A stretch of DNA of 64,000 nucleotides from Actinoalloteichus hymeniacidonis (GCF_014203365.1 NZ_JACHIS010000001.1:124001-188000), one strand, 5' to 3'; positions 8,699 to 18,253 are shown, counted from the stretch's first letter. The notes: a model not told the origin generated them from the sequence alone. A program made the numbers and translations.

Positions 8699-9733
8699 TC
8701 AGGGCACGAAGGTCTGTAGGTGGTCGACCTTGACGAACCGGCTGTCCGGGCTAGCTGTCGACACTGCCGACCGCAGGGCCTCGATGCCGCCCCAGTCCAC
8801 CGCGGGCTCCGAAAGTGGCTGGTCGAAGTCGTCCCAGTGCGTCGGCAGGACGTACTCCGGGTGATCCAGGGCGGCCAAGAGCCGCGGCACGTAGTCGTGC
8901 ACCGTGGCGCCACCCGGTTGGATCAAGGCCACATGCGGACGCAGACCCGCCAGGGCGGGGGCGAAGAAGTTCGAGGCTCCGAAGTTCGCGATGCGCAGCC
9001 CGCCGGGGGTGGTGATCTGGTAGGCCAACGTCCCGCCCTCCACCAGGTCGGCGATGGTGGCAGGCCGAGGCGGCACGGCGGCGGGCCGCGTTCCCGGGAA
9101 CGGCACCCTCGCCCGCTCGCCGACCATCGAGTGCACCGAGTGCAGAACCTGGATGGTGTAGCCGTCGAACTGGATGTACTCGCCGCCGGAGACCGTGCTG
9201 AGCTGTTCGTCCAACGTCGCGTGATCGGCGTCCAGCGCCCGGATCAGATTGAGATGCGTCTCGGTGCCCAGCACCGTCGCCCCGGTGGCCCGGGCCAGAT
9301 ACGGCACATCGGGGAGATGGTCGTAATGCCCGTGCGTGACCAGGATCTGATCCGCCCGGCTCACATGCGGATCGATCAACGCGGGATCGCTCACGATCGG
9401 CGTCGTCGGATCGGCGCCCTCCGGCGCATAGGTACCGGTCTTGAACCGGGTCAGCCACGGATCGATGAGGATCACCCTGTCGTCGAAGGAGACCTCCCAG
9501 CCGTTGTTGCCCAACCAGCGCAGCGTCACCCCGGACGAGCCAGGCTCGCCAAGCCGCAGCCGGTCGCCTTGCTCGCGGTCCGGTCCGACGGCGGCCGCAT
9601 CGGGCAGCAGCGTGGTTCCCGCCGCGACCGCCGCAGTGGCACCCGCCAACACGGCGGCACCACCGAACAACCGGCGTCTGGTCAGGTCGGGGCGCTGCCG
9701 ACGCCTGTCTCGATCCGCGCGTTCCGTGCTCAT
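8699..9733 (-). CDS. Exported metallo-beta-lactamase-fold hydrolase
   Basis: A 344-residue protein. Residues about 14-37 form a twin-arginine leader (LTRRRLFGGAAVLAGATAAV), so export by the Tat pathway is likely. The mature part has the metal motif THGHYDHLPD, a VLHSVHSM segment and a late LPTHWDDF segment, as in MBL-fold hydrolases of the UlaG/lactonase-like type. The substrate is unknown. The ATG at 9733 has a perfect GAGGAGG ribosome site; upstream extension has no support. It is divergent from the LysR gene at 9843. Confidence 0.85.
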   Translation of the reverse strand: MSTERADRDRRRQRPDLTRRRLFGGAAVLAGATAAVAAGTTLLPDAAAVGPDREQGDRLRLGEPGSSGVTLRWLGNNGWEVSFDDRVILIDPWLTRFKTGTYAPEGADPTTPIVSDPALIDPHVSRADQILVTHGHYDHLPDVPYLARATGATVLGTETHLNLIRALDADHATLDEQLSTVSGGEYIQFDGYTIQVLHSVHSMVGERARVPFPGTRPAAVPPRPATIADLVEGGTLAYQITTPGGLRIANFGASNFFAPALAGLRPHVALIQPGGATVHDYVPRLLAALDHPEYVLPTHWDDFDQPLSEPAVDWGGIEALRSAVSTASPDSRFVKVDHLQTFVP

Positions 9734-9842
9734 CGAATCCTCCTCGGGGATCTCGGTTCGAGAGCAGCCAAACAGCGGCGTGACCAGGGCGTCCAAGCGC
9801 GACGCGCCGAGAACACGATGACCGGATTGATATCGTCGCAGC

Positions 9843-10856
9843 GTGGACATGGTGCGACACCTGCGAGAATTCCTTGTTGTCGCCGAAGAACTGCACTTCG
9901 GTCGCGCCGCTGAGTCCCTCGGCGTGGCCCAGCCGGTCCTCAGCAGAAGGATTCGCCGACTCGAGGACGAATTCGGCACAGAGCTGTTCCGCCGCGGCTC
10001 GCGGGGTGTCGAACTCACCGAGGCGGGCCGATTGCTCACCGAGGACGCACCCGCGCTGCTGACCGGATTCGATCGCACCCGGCGCCTGATCAACCGCATC
10101 GGCTCTGGAAGCCGCCGCCCCATCGTGGTCGGCGTCCCCGCCGAGCTCCCGGCTCGCACCATCGGCGCCCTGCTACGAGCCTGTGCCCGCAGACTGCCGG
10201 AGCTCACGGTCGAACCAGTGCTCGCCGGTGCCACACCGCAGACCGCCCTACTCGACGACGGTGCCCTCGACGTCGCGCTGTTGACGGGACCGATCGACGA
10301 TCCGCAGCTGCACAGCGGTGTTCCGCTCGATCAGGAATGGGGAGCAGTGCTGCCCAGCGCCGCCGATGCGGCCGCCGGGCTCGACCCGATCGAGCTGCGT
10401 CACCTCAGCGGATCGGGGCTCATCGTCTCGTCGAATCCCGCCTCGTTCGGTTGGCACGAGCGCATCCTGGCCGACTGCGCCGCCGAGGGGTTCGCCCCGG
10501 CCGTCGTGCACCGCGCCGAGACACCACAACTTGCCATCGGGATGGTGCTGGCAGGCCGAGGCGTCACCTTCCTGCCCGCCGCCGTCGTCGAACGCGAGCC
10601 CCGCGTGATCTGGCGGCCCCTCCGAGACAGACCGCTGCTCTGCCGTTGGGCCGTCGGCTGGCCCCGGCGCCGCAGCCATCCCGATGCTCATCTCGTCGCC
10701 GAACTGCTGACCGACGTCGTTCGTGATCACCTCACCGCCGAGCGACCGCGACAGAGCGCCCGTCCGGATCGGCTCCGCCCCTGGACAGCCGTCTACGGCA
10801 CGGCCGCCACACTGCGCGGACTGCCGGACTCCGGCGGCCTCGGCGTGTTGATCTGA
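9843..10856 (+). CDS. LysR family transcriptional regulator
   Basis: A 337-residue LysR regulator. The winged helix is at residues 5-62 (HLREFLVVAEELHFGRAAES, then VAQPVLSRRIRRLEDEFGTELF). A periplasmic-binding-type effector domain follows from about residue 90. The start is uncertain between GTG 9843 and ATG 9849 and neither has a good ribosome site. The 109-bp gap to the divergent MBL-fold gene suggests that gene is a target. The C-terminal tail of about 40 residues after the effector domain is longer than usual. Confidence 0.9.
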   Translation: MDMVRHLREFLVVAEELHFGRAAESLGVAQPVLSRRIRRLEDEFGTELFRRGSRGVELTEAGRLLTEDAPALLTGFDRTRRLINRIGSGSRRPIVVGVPAELPARTIGALLRACARRLPELTVEPVLAGATPQTALLDDGALDVALLTGPIDDPQLHSGVPLDQEWGAVLPSAADAAAGLDPIELRHLSGSGLIVSSNPASFGWHERILADCAAEGFAPAVVHRAETPQLAIGMVLAGRGVTFLPAAVVEREPRVIWRPLRDRPLLCRWAVGWPRRRSHPDAHLVAELLTDVVRDHLTAERPRQSARPDRLRPWTAVYGTAATLRGLPDSGGLGVLI

Positions 10857-10869
10857 CCGGCCGCCCCGC

Positions 10870-11805
10870 TCAACCGGGCGAGGCCGACGCGTCGTCGGTC
10901 GCCCGCAGCCAGTCCACCGCCAACCGGGCCGCCCGCCCGATCGCCACGTCGACATCGGGTCGTCGCCCCGGCATCCCGGTCAATTCCACGAACACCGACA
11001 CTGCATACCCGCGGCCATCGGGATAGGTGATCACGCCGATCTCGTTGCGGATGGGTGGCAGCGAACCCGATTTCGCGGCCACGAGCACCTCGTCATCGAA
11101 GCCCGCCGCCAGCCGATGCCAGTTCAACTGGGCGGACATCAGGCGCCGCACCTCGGCGCAGGCCGCCGCCGAGCCAGCCAGGTCACGCCAGATCAGGCTC
11201 AGTAACCGGGTCATGTCCCTCGGGGTGCTCGACGTGGTCCCCGCCGGGTCGAAGGCCCGCACGCGACGTCCGTCGCCGTGGGCCGCAGCCGCGAACCGGA
11301 TGGCGAACTCGGCGTCGTCGTCGGCTCCCACGTCCTCGATGATCGTGGCGAGGATGTCCCTCGGCGCTCCCAACACGGTGGTCGCGCCCAGACCGAGTTC
11401 GCCGATGGCGGACCGCAGCGCAGCCAGGCCGATCCGATCCAGCAATAGGTCGGCGGCGGTGTTGTCGCTCACCGACATCATCGACCCGGCCAGATCCCGC
11501 AGGCTCAGCGCGACGTCGTCGAGGAAACCGGCCGTCCCCGTTCCGCCGAGCCGGTCGCCGTCGCGCACCCACACCATCGACGTCGGATCCAACAGGCCGG
11601 CCGTGGCCTGGCGCGCGTACTCCAGCGCGATGAGCACCTTGACCACCGAGGCGAGTACGACCGGCGTGTCGGGGTCGGCGCCGACCTCCCGATCGGTGGT
11701 CAGGCTCAGTGCATGCAGCCGCCCCGTGACCCCGATGGCGGCGAACGTATCGGTGATCTCGTCGACCACGGCCGTGCTGGTCACGGCGTCGGAATTCTCG
11801 GTCAC
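10870..11805 (-). CDS. Penicillin-recognising serine hydrolase, class A beta-lactamase-like
   Basis: A 311-residue protein. SVVK near residue 53 fits the SxxK nucleophile, SDN lies within MSVSDNTAADLL, and KSGSLPPIRNEIGV fits the KTG box. I see no Glu-x-x-Leu-Asn omega-loop motif and no signal peptide. That argues against a secreted beta-lactamase and for a cytoplasmic esterase, amidase or peptidase of the same fold. The GTG start at 11805 is preceded by GAAGGGA. It ends 14 nt from the convergent LysR stop. Confidence 0.8.
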   Translation of the reverse strand: MTENSDAVTSTAVVDEITDTFAAIGVTGRLHALSLTTDREVGADPDTPVVLASVVKVLIALEYARQATAGLLDPTSMVWVRDGDRLGGTGTAGFLDDVALSLRDLAGSMMSVSDNTAADLLLDRIGLAALRSAIGELGLGATTVLGAPRDILATIIEDVGADDDAEFAIRFAAAAHGDGRRVRAFDPAGTTSSTPRDMTRLLSLIWRDLAGSAAACAEVRRLMSAQLNWHRLAAGFDDEVLVAAKSGSLPPIRNEIGVITYPDGRGYAVSVFVELTGMPGRRPDVDVAIGRAARLAVDWLRATDDASASPG

Positions 11806-11953
11806 CCGGGTCCCTTCGTGAACTTCCGCAAGCCTGCGGGCGGCACCCTCCGAAGGCCGATGCGCACGGTGCAGGCGCGATCTCGCCCCGCTGCGGAGTC
11901 GTTACCCGAACGACGCTATCCCGGTCGTTGATCAACTGCGACAATCCATCACG

Positions 11954-13093
11954 ATGAGCAGCGACAGCGGGCGGCCGCTTTATTACCTGGTGGGTACTAC
12001 CGGCTTCCCGAACTATGGGGACGAGATCATCGCGGCCACCTGGCTGCGCTATCTCGCGCAGGTGGCCCCGGAGGCCGAGGTCTGGCTGGACTGCCCGAGC
12101 CCCGGCCCGGCTCAGGTGATGCTCGGCGACCTACACCCGAGGGTTCGCTTCACCGACACGCTGTGGCGGCTGTGCTGGGAGGCGCCGACCGACGAGCCGT
12201 GGGGCGTCGCCGACTTCGCCCAACGCTGCGTCGACTTCCCCGGTCTGGCGCCCCGCTGGGTGGCGGGCGTCGAACTGCTGGTGCGCGCCGACGTCGTGCA
12301 CATCATCGGCGGCGGCTATGTGAACCGGATCTGGCCGAGACACGTCGGCCTGCTGGCCGGTGCCGCCGCAGCCGTCCGCCGCTCCGGCGGCAAGGCGGCC
12401 ATGACCGGTGTGGGACTGTTCCCGGCCCCCAGCTACAGCGAACCGCTGCTGCGTGAACTGGCCCAACGCTTCGAGGTCGTCGATGTCCGCGACGCGAAAT
12501 CGGCCGACATGCTCAGCAAGACCGTCCCGGTCATCCACAGCTGCGACGACGTCTTCTTCGGGCTGGGACCGCATCTCTACCGCCAGGACGACGACGTCCG
12601 CGAGGTCATGGTCTGCATGCAGTCCGACCTGGTGGAGCTGGGCGTGCCCCGACTGGCCGGGTTCGTGTTGGACACCCTGCGGGAATGGGGGGTCGACTCG
12701 ACGCGGCTGGGCGTGGTGGAGTGCATCCCCCGGGTGGACCGCGAGGTGTTCTCCCTCATCGAGCACGAGCTGCCCGATGCCCGTTTTTATCCGCTGTCCG
12801 AACTGATGGACACCGGATTGCCCGCCGCGCCGGGTCAGACCTGGATCTCCAGCCGCTTCCACCCGCACCTGATCGCCTCGGCGGTCGGGGCGAGCGGAGT
12901 GGCGGTGAGCGTCAGCCCCGACTACTACGCGACCAAACATCGCTCGTTGATCGATCTCGGTAGCGGCTGGACGATGGTGGAGGACGTCACCGAGACACCC
13001 GTCCGCCCCGACGCCGGTGGCTACAGCCCGGAGGCGCTGCGCGAGTACCGGCTGCGCAAGGACCAGGTGGCCCGGCAGATCTACGCGTCGTGA
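11954..13093 (+). CDS. Polysaccharide pyruvyl transferase family protein
   Basis: A 379-residue protein with the family's start YYLVGTTGFPNYGDEIIAAT, the VVHIIGGGYVNRIW glycine motif and a later ISSRFHPHLIASAVGA segment. Known members transfer pyruvate from PEP to sugars or build related cell-surface modifications through a GT-B-like fold. No sugar-polymer genes are nearby, so the acceptor is unknown. It is probably monocistronic and converges on the MFS gene, whose stop is 9 nt away. Confidence 0.8.
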   Translation: MSSDSGRPLYYLVGTTGFPNYGDEIIAATWLRYLAQVAPEAEVWLDCPSPGPAQVMLGDLHPRVRFTDTLWRLCWEAPTDEPWGVADFAQRCVDFPGLAPRWVAGVELLVRADVVHIIGGGYVNRIWPRHVGLLAGAAAAVRRSGGKAAMTGVGLFPAPSYSEPLLRELAQRFEVVDVRDAKSADMLSKTVPVIHSCDDVFFGLGPHLYRQDDDVREVMVCMQSDLVELGVPRLAGFVLDTLREWGVDSTRLGVVECIPRVDREVFSLIEHELPDARFYPLSELMDTGLPAAPGQTWISSRFHPHLIASAVGASGVAVSVSPDYYATKHRSLIDLGSGWTMVEDVTETPVRPDAGGYSPEALREYRLRKDQVARQIYAS

Positions 13094-13102
13094 TCGCCTC
13101 GG

Positions 13103-14518
13103 TCACATCTCCTCCAGGGTCTTGCCTCGCGTCTCGGGGATGAACTTGGCGACGAAGAAGAACGAGAGCGCCGCGAACGTCGTGTACAGCCCGTAGGCGA
13201 AGGTCAGGCTGAACTCCGACAGGCTCGGGAAGGTCGTGGAGACCAACCAGTTCGCCGCCCACTGCGCGGAGGCGGCAACCGAGAGGGCAATCGCGCGCAC
13301 CCGGTTGGGGAACATCTCACCCAGCAGCACCCAGGTGAGCGGGCCCCAAGCCGAGGCGAAGCAGAACACGAACATGTTCGCCGCCACGAACGCGATCTGG
13401 CCCTGAAGCGCGGGGAGCACCGTGGCGCCGTCGACGACCTCGGCGAAGCTGAAGCACCACGCCGCCACGCCGAGCGAGACCGTCATCCCGACCGACCCCA
13501 CCAACAGGATCGGGCGCCGACCGACTCGGTCGATCAACGCGATCGCCACGAAGGTGCCGAGCAGGTTGACGATGGCGCTGATGACACTGTTCAACAGGGC
13601 GGTGTCCTCGCCGAAACCGACCGACTGCCATAGCGTCGCCGAGTAGTAGAAGATCACGTTGATACCGACGAGCTGTTGAAGCATCGCCAGTGTGATACCC
13701 ACCCACACGATAGGTAGTAGTCCGAAGCGCCCGATACGCAGATTTCGAAGCTTCGGCTTCGACTCGTTATCCAGGGATTGGCGAATCTCCGACAATCGTT
13801 TATCGACGTCGCCGGTCTCGATCCGCTGAAGTACTCCACCGGCTTGGGTGAACCTATTCTTCGCCACCAGATAGCGGGGTGACTCGGGAATTCGGGAGAC
13901 CAGGACACCGAACACGATGGCGGGTATCGTGGCGATTAACAGCATCCATTGCCAGGCCGCGATGGGGCCCAGTTTCTCGGCGCTTCCACCGGCCACCGCG
14001 ACGATCGCATAGTTCAGGAGTTGGGCGCTGGCGATGCCGAGCACCATCCCGAGCTGTTGCAGGGAACCCAGCCTGCCCCGGTAGGCGGCGGGCGAGATCT
14101 CGGCGATGTAGGCGGGAGCGGTGACCGATGCCAAGCCGATCCCCAGGCCGCAGAGTACCCGCCAGAAGATCAAATCGAACGGGGAGAAGGCCATCGAAGC
14201 AGCCAGCGCGGCCACTCCATAGAGGGTTGCGGAAATCTGCATAGTTCTGATTCGCCCGACCCGATCGGCCAATGAGCCGGCGAACCACGCACCCAAGGCG
14301 CAGCCGATCAGTGCAGATGAGACGACCAGGCCGGTTGCTCCGGCGCCGATATTGAATCGATTCTGAACGCCGGTTATGGCGCCGTTGATCACGGCGGTAT
14401 CGAAGCCGAACAGAAAGCCGCCTAACGCGGCACTGGCTGCGATGAGTGCGACATAGAGCAATCGGCTTGTCGCTGGTTTGGTGGACGGACTAGCTGTATA
14501 CGAACCTGTTTCGACCAT
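13103..14518 (-). CDS. Sugar porter family MFS transporter
   Basis: A 471-residue, 12-helix inner-membrane proton-coupled sugar transporter. Family marks are GFLFGFDTAVINGA in TM1, DRVGRI after TM2, PESPRYL before the central loop, DRVGRRPIL in the second half and PETRGKTLEE at the C-terminus. All sugar-porter signature motifs are present, so it is probably functional; the sugar is unknown. The central cytoplasmic loop (around 13.7-13.9 kb) is less GC-biased at third positions than neighbouring genes. Confidence 0.93.
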   Translation of the reverse strand: MVETGSYTASPSTKPATSRLLYVALIAASAALGGFLFGFDTAVINGAITGVQNRFNIGAGATGLVVSSALIGCALGAWFAGSLADRVGRIRTMQISATLYGVAALAASMAFSPFDLIFWRVLCGLGIGLASVTAPAYIAEISPAAYRGRLGSLQQLGMVLGIASAQLLNYAIVAVAGGSAEKLGPIAAWQWMLLIATIPAIVFGVLVSRIPESPRYLVAKNRFTQAGGVLQRIETGDVDKRLSEIRQSLDNESKPKLRNLRIGRFGLLPIVWVGITLAMLQQLVGINVIFYYSATLWQSVGFGEDTALLNSVISAIVNLLGTFVAIALIDRVGRRPILLVGSVGMTVSLGVAAWCFSFAEVVDGATVLPALQGQIAFVAANMFVFCFASAWGPLTWVLLGEMFPNRVRAIALSVAASAQWAANWLVSTTFPSLSEFSLTFAYGLYTTFAALSFFFVAKFIPETRGKTLEEM

Positions 14519-14661
14519 CGAGACGTCACCTCCATAGTGGGTACGACGAACTCCTGGCAGTAGCTACGGTCTGAACTCGGCGACAGATGAGCCACAAAAG
14601 GCAGAATCAACCGATCGGTTTTACCGTGAGAGTGAGCACGGCTGCTTTGGATGGGAGAAGC

Positions 14662-15645
14662 ATGACGACCACGGAACCGAGCAAGCCCGAAAGCGGCAGC
14701 GGGTTGACCGTGGTTGTCGCGTTGCTCGTCAACGCCGGAATCGCAGTGCTCAAGGCTATTGCCGGCTTGATCACCGGATCCGCCGCGCTCTTCGCCGAGG
14801 CCGCCCATTCGGTGGCCGATACGATCACCGAAGTCCTGTTGCTCACCGCATTGCGTCGGTCCAGCCGACCAGCGGATCGGCGACACCCATTCGGGTATGG
14901 CAAAGAGCGGTATTTCTGGTCTTTGATGGCGGCGATCTCCATCTTCGCCTCCGGCTCGGTGCTCGCGATCGCCGAGGGCATCCGCTCGCTCAGTGGAGAG
15001 CAGGAGCAGACCCGCCCGGAGGTGGCGTACCTCGTGCTGGGCTTGGCCTTCGTGCTGGAGTCGGTGTCCTGGCTTCGTGCCGTCCGGCAGATCCGCCGCG
15101 AGGCAGCGGAAGAACAGACGCCGTTCTTCCATTACCTGCGTTCGGTGGACGATCCGACGGCCAAGACGGTGCTGTTGGAGGACAGCGGCGCGCTGATCGG
15201 TCTGTTGTTGGCCTTCCTCGGCGTCGGGTTGCACCAGCTCACCGGCTCGGGCGTGTGGGACGCGGCGGCCTCGCTGGCCATCGGCGTGCTGCTGGCGGTC
15301 GTCGCCTACGTCCTGGGCCGTTCCAACCGCGCCCTGCTGATCGGCCAACAGGCCAACCGCAGGCTGATCGACCGGATTCGGCGCCGGCTACGGGAGCGGC
15401 CCGAGGTGGAGGTGGTGGTCGACCTGCTCACCATGAGCACCGGCGCCGACCGGGTACTGCTCTGCGCCCGGCTGGATTTCGACGACACCCTCACCGTCGG
15501 CGAGCTGGAGAGGGCGTGTGTGCGGATCGACGCCGAGCTGCGCGAGGAGTTCGTCGAACTGGACGAGATCTTCCTCGAACCGGTGCCCAGATCGGATCCG
15601 GAGTTGCGCGCCAGAGTGCTGGCTCGCTACGGCAGGATGCCGTGA
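14662..15645 (+). CDS. Cation diffusion facilitator family transporter
   Basis: A 327-residue CDF metal/proton antiporter. TM2 carries AEAAHSVADTITEVLLL with the metal-site His/Asp residues, followed by RRHPFGYGKERYFW, a family signature. About six transmembrane helices are followed by a cytoplasmic domain (DRVLLCARLDFDDTL and EEFVELDEIFLEP). Substrate is likely Zn, Mn or Fe. I chose ATG 14662 because GGGAG is just upstream and the peptide fits family N-termini; the frame is open back to 14587. Confidence 0.9.
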   Translation: MTTTEPSKPESGSGLTVVVALLVNAGIAVLKAIAGLITGSAALFAEAAHSVADTITEVLLLTALRRSSRPADRRHPFGYGKERYFWSLMAAISIFASGSVLAIAEGIRSLSGEQEQTRPEVAYLVLGLAFVLESVSWLRAVRQIRREAAEEQTPFFHYLRSVDDPTAKTVLLEDSGALIGLLLAFLGVGLHQLTGSGVWDAAASLAIGVLLAVVAYVLGRSNRALLIGQQANRRLIDRIRRRLRERPEVEVVVDLLTMSTGADRVLLCARLDFDDTLTVGELERACVRIDAELREEFVELDEIFLEPVPRSDPELRARVLARYGRMP

Positions 15646-15738
15646 CCTGCGATGATCTGGGCGTCGCCCGGAGAAGTGCGCAAGGTCATGCCAGCGGGCT
15701 CCTAGACTTCTCCCCGGATCCTCTGCACCGTGTAGGTC

Positions 15739-16443
15739 ATGGCGATGGGAACGAGCGGGCTCCGCGAGACCGACCGAGGGTTCGTTGTCACGGCGGTGCT
15801 GTTCGACCTCGACGGGACCCTCATCGACTCGACGCCTGCGGTGACCCGTTGCTGGACGGGCTGGTGCCACGAGTTCGGCGTCGATCCGGCGGAACTCGCC
15901 CATAGCCACGGCCGTCGTGCCGTGGAGATCATCGCCGACCTCCTGCCCACCTCGGCACCCGCCGAACTCGCCGAGGCGGCCCGACGTCTGGACGAACTGG
16001 AGCTGGCCGACCTGGCGGGCGTCGTCGCGCTGCCCGGCGCCGCGACCGCCCTGGCGGCTTTGGGGCCGGCGCAAGGCGCGATCGTCACCTCCGCCCGGCG
16101 CGACCTGGCCATCGCCCGGCTCGGCGCAGGCGGCCTGGTGCCGCCCGCGACGCTGATCAGCGCGGACGACGTGCAGGTCGGAAAGCCGGACCCGGCTCCT
16201 TATCTGGCCGCCGCACACAAACTGGGCGTCGCACCGGAGGACTGCCTGGTAGTCGAGGATGCCGCCGCAGGCATCGCCTCCGCGAAGGCCGCGGGCATGC
16301 GGTCGCTCGGCGTGCTCACCAATCCGCATGTCACGGGCTTGCAGGCCGACCTCGTGGTCAACAGCCTCACCGATATCGAGTGGGCACCGGGCGCCGACGG
16401 CACGATCGACGTCCGAGTCAGGGCGACCGACCTACCCGCCTGA
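15739..16443 (+). CDS. HAD-superfamily sugar-phosphatase-like hydrolase
   Basis: A 234-residue HAD subfamily IA phosphatase. The nucleophile motif is VLFDLDGTLIDST, motif II is IVTSARR, the motif III lysine is in VQVGKPDPAPY and motif IV is CLVVEDAAAGIASA. Close relatives dephosphorylate small sugar phosphates or glycerol 3-phosphate. It converges on dcd with a 35-nt gap. Confidence 0.88.
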   Translation: MAMGTSGLRETDRGFVVTAVLFDLDGTLIDSTPAVTRCWTGWCHEFGVDPAELAHSHGRRAVEIIADLLPTSAPAELAEAARRLDELELADLAGVVALPGAATALAALGPAQGAIVTSARRDLAIARLGAGGLVPPATLISADDVQVGKPDPAPYLAAAHKLGVAPEDCLVVEDAAAGIASAKAAGMRSLGVLTNPHVTGLQADLVVNSLTDIEWAPGADGTIDVRVRATDLPA

Positions 16444-16478
16444 GGCCAGCTGACGCGGCGCAGTCGGAACCGCCGCCG

Positions 16479-17060
16479 TCAGCGACGGGTATCGGTCCGC
16501 CGGAAGTTCAGGTACGCCCGCGACGGCGTCGGACCACGCTGATCCTGGTAACGGGAACCAGCCTTGGTCGAACCGTAGGGATTCTCGGCGGGGCTGGACA
16601 GCCGGAAGAGACACAGCTGGCCGATCTTCATCCCGGGCCAGAGCGTGATCGGCAGATTGGCGACGTTGGACAGCTCCAGGGTGATGTGCCCGGAGAACCC
16701 CGGATCGATGAACCCCGCCGTGGAATGGGTGAGCAGCCCCAACCGGCCGAGAGAGGACTTGCCCTCCAACCGACCCGCGAGATCGGACGGCAGCCCGACC
16801 ACCTCGAAGGTGGATCCCAACACGAACTCGCCGGGATGCAGAACGAAGGGATCATCGCCCTCGGTCTCGACCAGCGACGTCAGTTCGTCCTGCTGGAGCG
16901 CGGGATCGATGTGGGTGTACTTCGTGTTGTCGAACACCCGGAAGAACCGGTCCAGCCGGACGTCGATGCTGGACGGCTGCACCAACTCGGGTTCGAAGGG
17001 GTCGAGGGTGAGTCGACCTCCGTCGATCTCTTTACGCAGGTCCAGATCGCTGAGGAGCAC
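16479..17060 (-). CDS. dcd: dCTP deaminase
   Basis: A 193-residue member of the dCTP deaminase / dUTPase superfamily. It opens [17 protein letters not shown] and contains [24 protein letters not shown], and [17 protein letters not shown] with the catalytic Glu. Actinobacterial enzymes of this form are bifunctional, deaminating dCTP and cleaving dUTP to give dUMP for thymidylate synthesis; I infer the same here. Placement next to tRNA-Gly is conserved in actinobacteria, including M. tuberculosis. Confidence 0.95.
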   Translation of the reverse strand: MLLSDLDLRKEIDGGRLTLDPFEPELVQPSSIDVRLDRFFRVFDNTKYTHIDPALQQDELTSLVETEGDDPFVLHPGEFVLGSTFEVVGLPSDLAGRLEGKSSLGRLGLLTHSTAGFIDPGFSGHITLELSNVANLPITLWPGMKIGQLCLFRLSSPAENPYGSTKAGSRYQDQRGPTPSRAYLNFRRTDTRR

Positions 17061-17087
17061 ACACCCACCCTAACCGCAGGGTTGCTC

Positions 17088-17116
17088 TTCGCACGGGTCC
17101 GGGCTGCGTGTATGCT
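17088..17116 (+). promoter_or_regulatory. Possible promoter of tRNA-Gly
   Basis: TATGCT at 17111-17116 is a good -10 element and TTCGCA at 17088-17093 a weak -35 with a 17-nt spacer. Transcription would start about 5 nt before the tRNA. The -35 match is poor. Confidence 0.4.
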
Positions 17117-17126
17117 GTGTCATGCT

Positions 17127-17197
17127 GCGGATGTAGTTCAATGGTAGAACATCAGCTTCCCAAGCTGAATACGCGAGTTCGATTCTCGTCATCCGCT
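17127..17197 (+). tRNA. tRNA-Gly (anticodon CCC)
   Basis: A 71-nt cloverleaf. Acceptor GCGGATG at 17127-17133 pairs with CATCCGC at 17190-17196 and U17197 is the discriminator. The anticodon stem TCAGC/GCTGA encloses the loop TTCCCAA, giving anticodon CCC for GGG codons. The T arm has the standard GTTCGA sequence. CCA is not encoded. A long hairpin follows at 17205-17249. Confidence 0.95.
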
Positions 17198-17204
17198 CGT
17201 TGCA

Positions 17205-17249
17205 CGAAGGCCCAGGTCAGAGGATGTCCACTCTGGTCCTGGGCCTTCG
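17205..17249 (+). terminator. Terminator after tRNA-Gly
   Basis: CGAAGGCCCAGG at 17205-17216 pairs with CCTGGGCCTTCG at 17238-17249, and an inner CAGAG/CTCTG stem extends the hairpin. It starts 7 nt after the tRNA and is followed by TGTTTCC. Confidence 0.8.
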
Positions 17250-17510
17250 GTGTTTCCGCGATCAAAGAGGTTCAAGTGCTGTCTGCGTGCGGTTAGTCGT
17301 CTTGCTCGGATTCCGTGCTATTCGGCTCATCTTTCGAGTCGGTGGCTTATAGGCACCGACGGCGTCGGAGATCCGCATCCGCAGCTTGGCGTTGGTCGTA
17401 CGCACCGCCCGCAGGCCGGGACGTCCGGCTCGCCGTTCCGCCTTGCCCACGCCCCGAGGATCATGGACGCTCGGCGGTATGTGGACCATCGCCATCGACC
17501 GGCGTCCCCG

Positions 17511-18188
17511 ATGAACCACGTTCCCGTCGATGACACGGCACTCTTCCGCAGGTTGTTCGACGATGCGGACGCGCTCCTGTTGGACTTCGATGGACCGGTC
17601 TGTTCGGTTTTCGCTAGATATCCCGCGTCGGGCATCGCCGCCGAGATGAACACGCGCATCCAGGCTGCTGGCCGAGCGCTGCCGCCCGAGGTCGACGCGA
17701 CCGGTCCGCACACCATCCTGCGTGCCGCCGTCGATCTTTCACCCGAACTCGGACGGGAAGCCGAGGCGATCCTGCGCGCCCATGAGATCGAGGCGGTACA
17801 GAGCGCCAGGCCCACTTCCGGCATCAGCGAACTCATGGCGAGTTGGCATGCGACCGGGCGGCCGCTTGCCATCGTCAGCAACAACACCGGCGATGCCATC
17901 GAGGTGTACCTGGCGACCGGTGGTCTCGGTGGCTACGTCGACCACGTGCAGGGGCGCGATCCGCACGATCCGAATCTGATGAAGCCCGACCCTTATCTGC
18001 TTCGGCAAGCCGCCAGTGCGATCGGGGTGGACGTGCGGCGGTGTCTCCTCATCGGCGACTCGGACGCCGACGTCCTTGCGGCGCAAGCCGTCGGCTGTCT
18101 TGTCATCGCCTATGCGACCCGGGAGGCCAACCGTGCTCCGCTGCGGGCCCTGAATCCTGATCTGTTGCTCACCCGACTATCGAGCTGA
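17511..18188 (+). CDS. HAD family hydrolase
   Basis: About 225 residues. The HAD core motifs are ALLLDFDGPVCSVF (here DFDG rather than DLDG), IVSNNTG, LMKPDPYLL and CLLIGDSDADVLAA. It is a small-molecule phosphatase of unknown substrate. ATG 17511 starts the conserved part; ATG 17463 in the same frame has GAGG 3 nt upstream and would add 16 residues. The next gene, a Nudix hydrolase, is 65 nt downstream after an octamer tandem repeat; the pair may process a shared nucleotide-type substrate. Confidence 0.8.
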   Translation: MNHVPVDDTALFRRLFDDADALLLDFDGPVCSVFARYPASGIAAEMNTRIQAAGRALPPEVDATGPHTILRAAVDLSPELGREAEAILRAHEIEAVQSARPTSGISELMASWHATGRPLAIVSNNTGDAIEVYLATGGLGGYVDHVQGRDPHDPNLMKPDPYLLRQAASAIGVDVRRCLLIGDSDADVLAAQAVGCLVIAYATREANRAPLRALNPDLLLTRLSS

Positions 18189-18194
18189 ACCCAC

Positions 18195-18234
18195 CCAGAC
18201 ACCCAGACACCCAGACACCCAGACACCCAGACAC
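18195..18234. repeat. Tandem octamer repeat, five perfect copies of CCAGACAC
   Basis: Five exact head-to-tail copies of an 8-bp unit lie in the gap between the HAD stop and the Nudix start. The unit is not a multiple of three and lies outside both genes, so copy number can change without frameshift. It may slip during replication and alter spacing in the mRNA leader of the Nudix gene. Confidence 0.9.
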
Positions 18235-18253
18235 AGCCGAGGACACCCGCCGA

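Noticed and set aside
10870-11805. Calling the serine hydrolase a true class A beta-lactamase
   Set aside because: SxxK, SDN and KSG are present, but I see neither a signal peptide nor the omega-loop Glu, so resistance activity is not supported.
18195-18234. Possible CRISPR-like array
   Set aside because: The 8-bp units are contiguous with no spacers; this is a simple tandem repeat. The same holds for the heptamers at 63510-63558.
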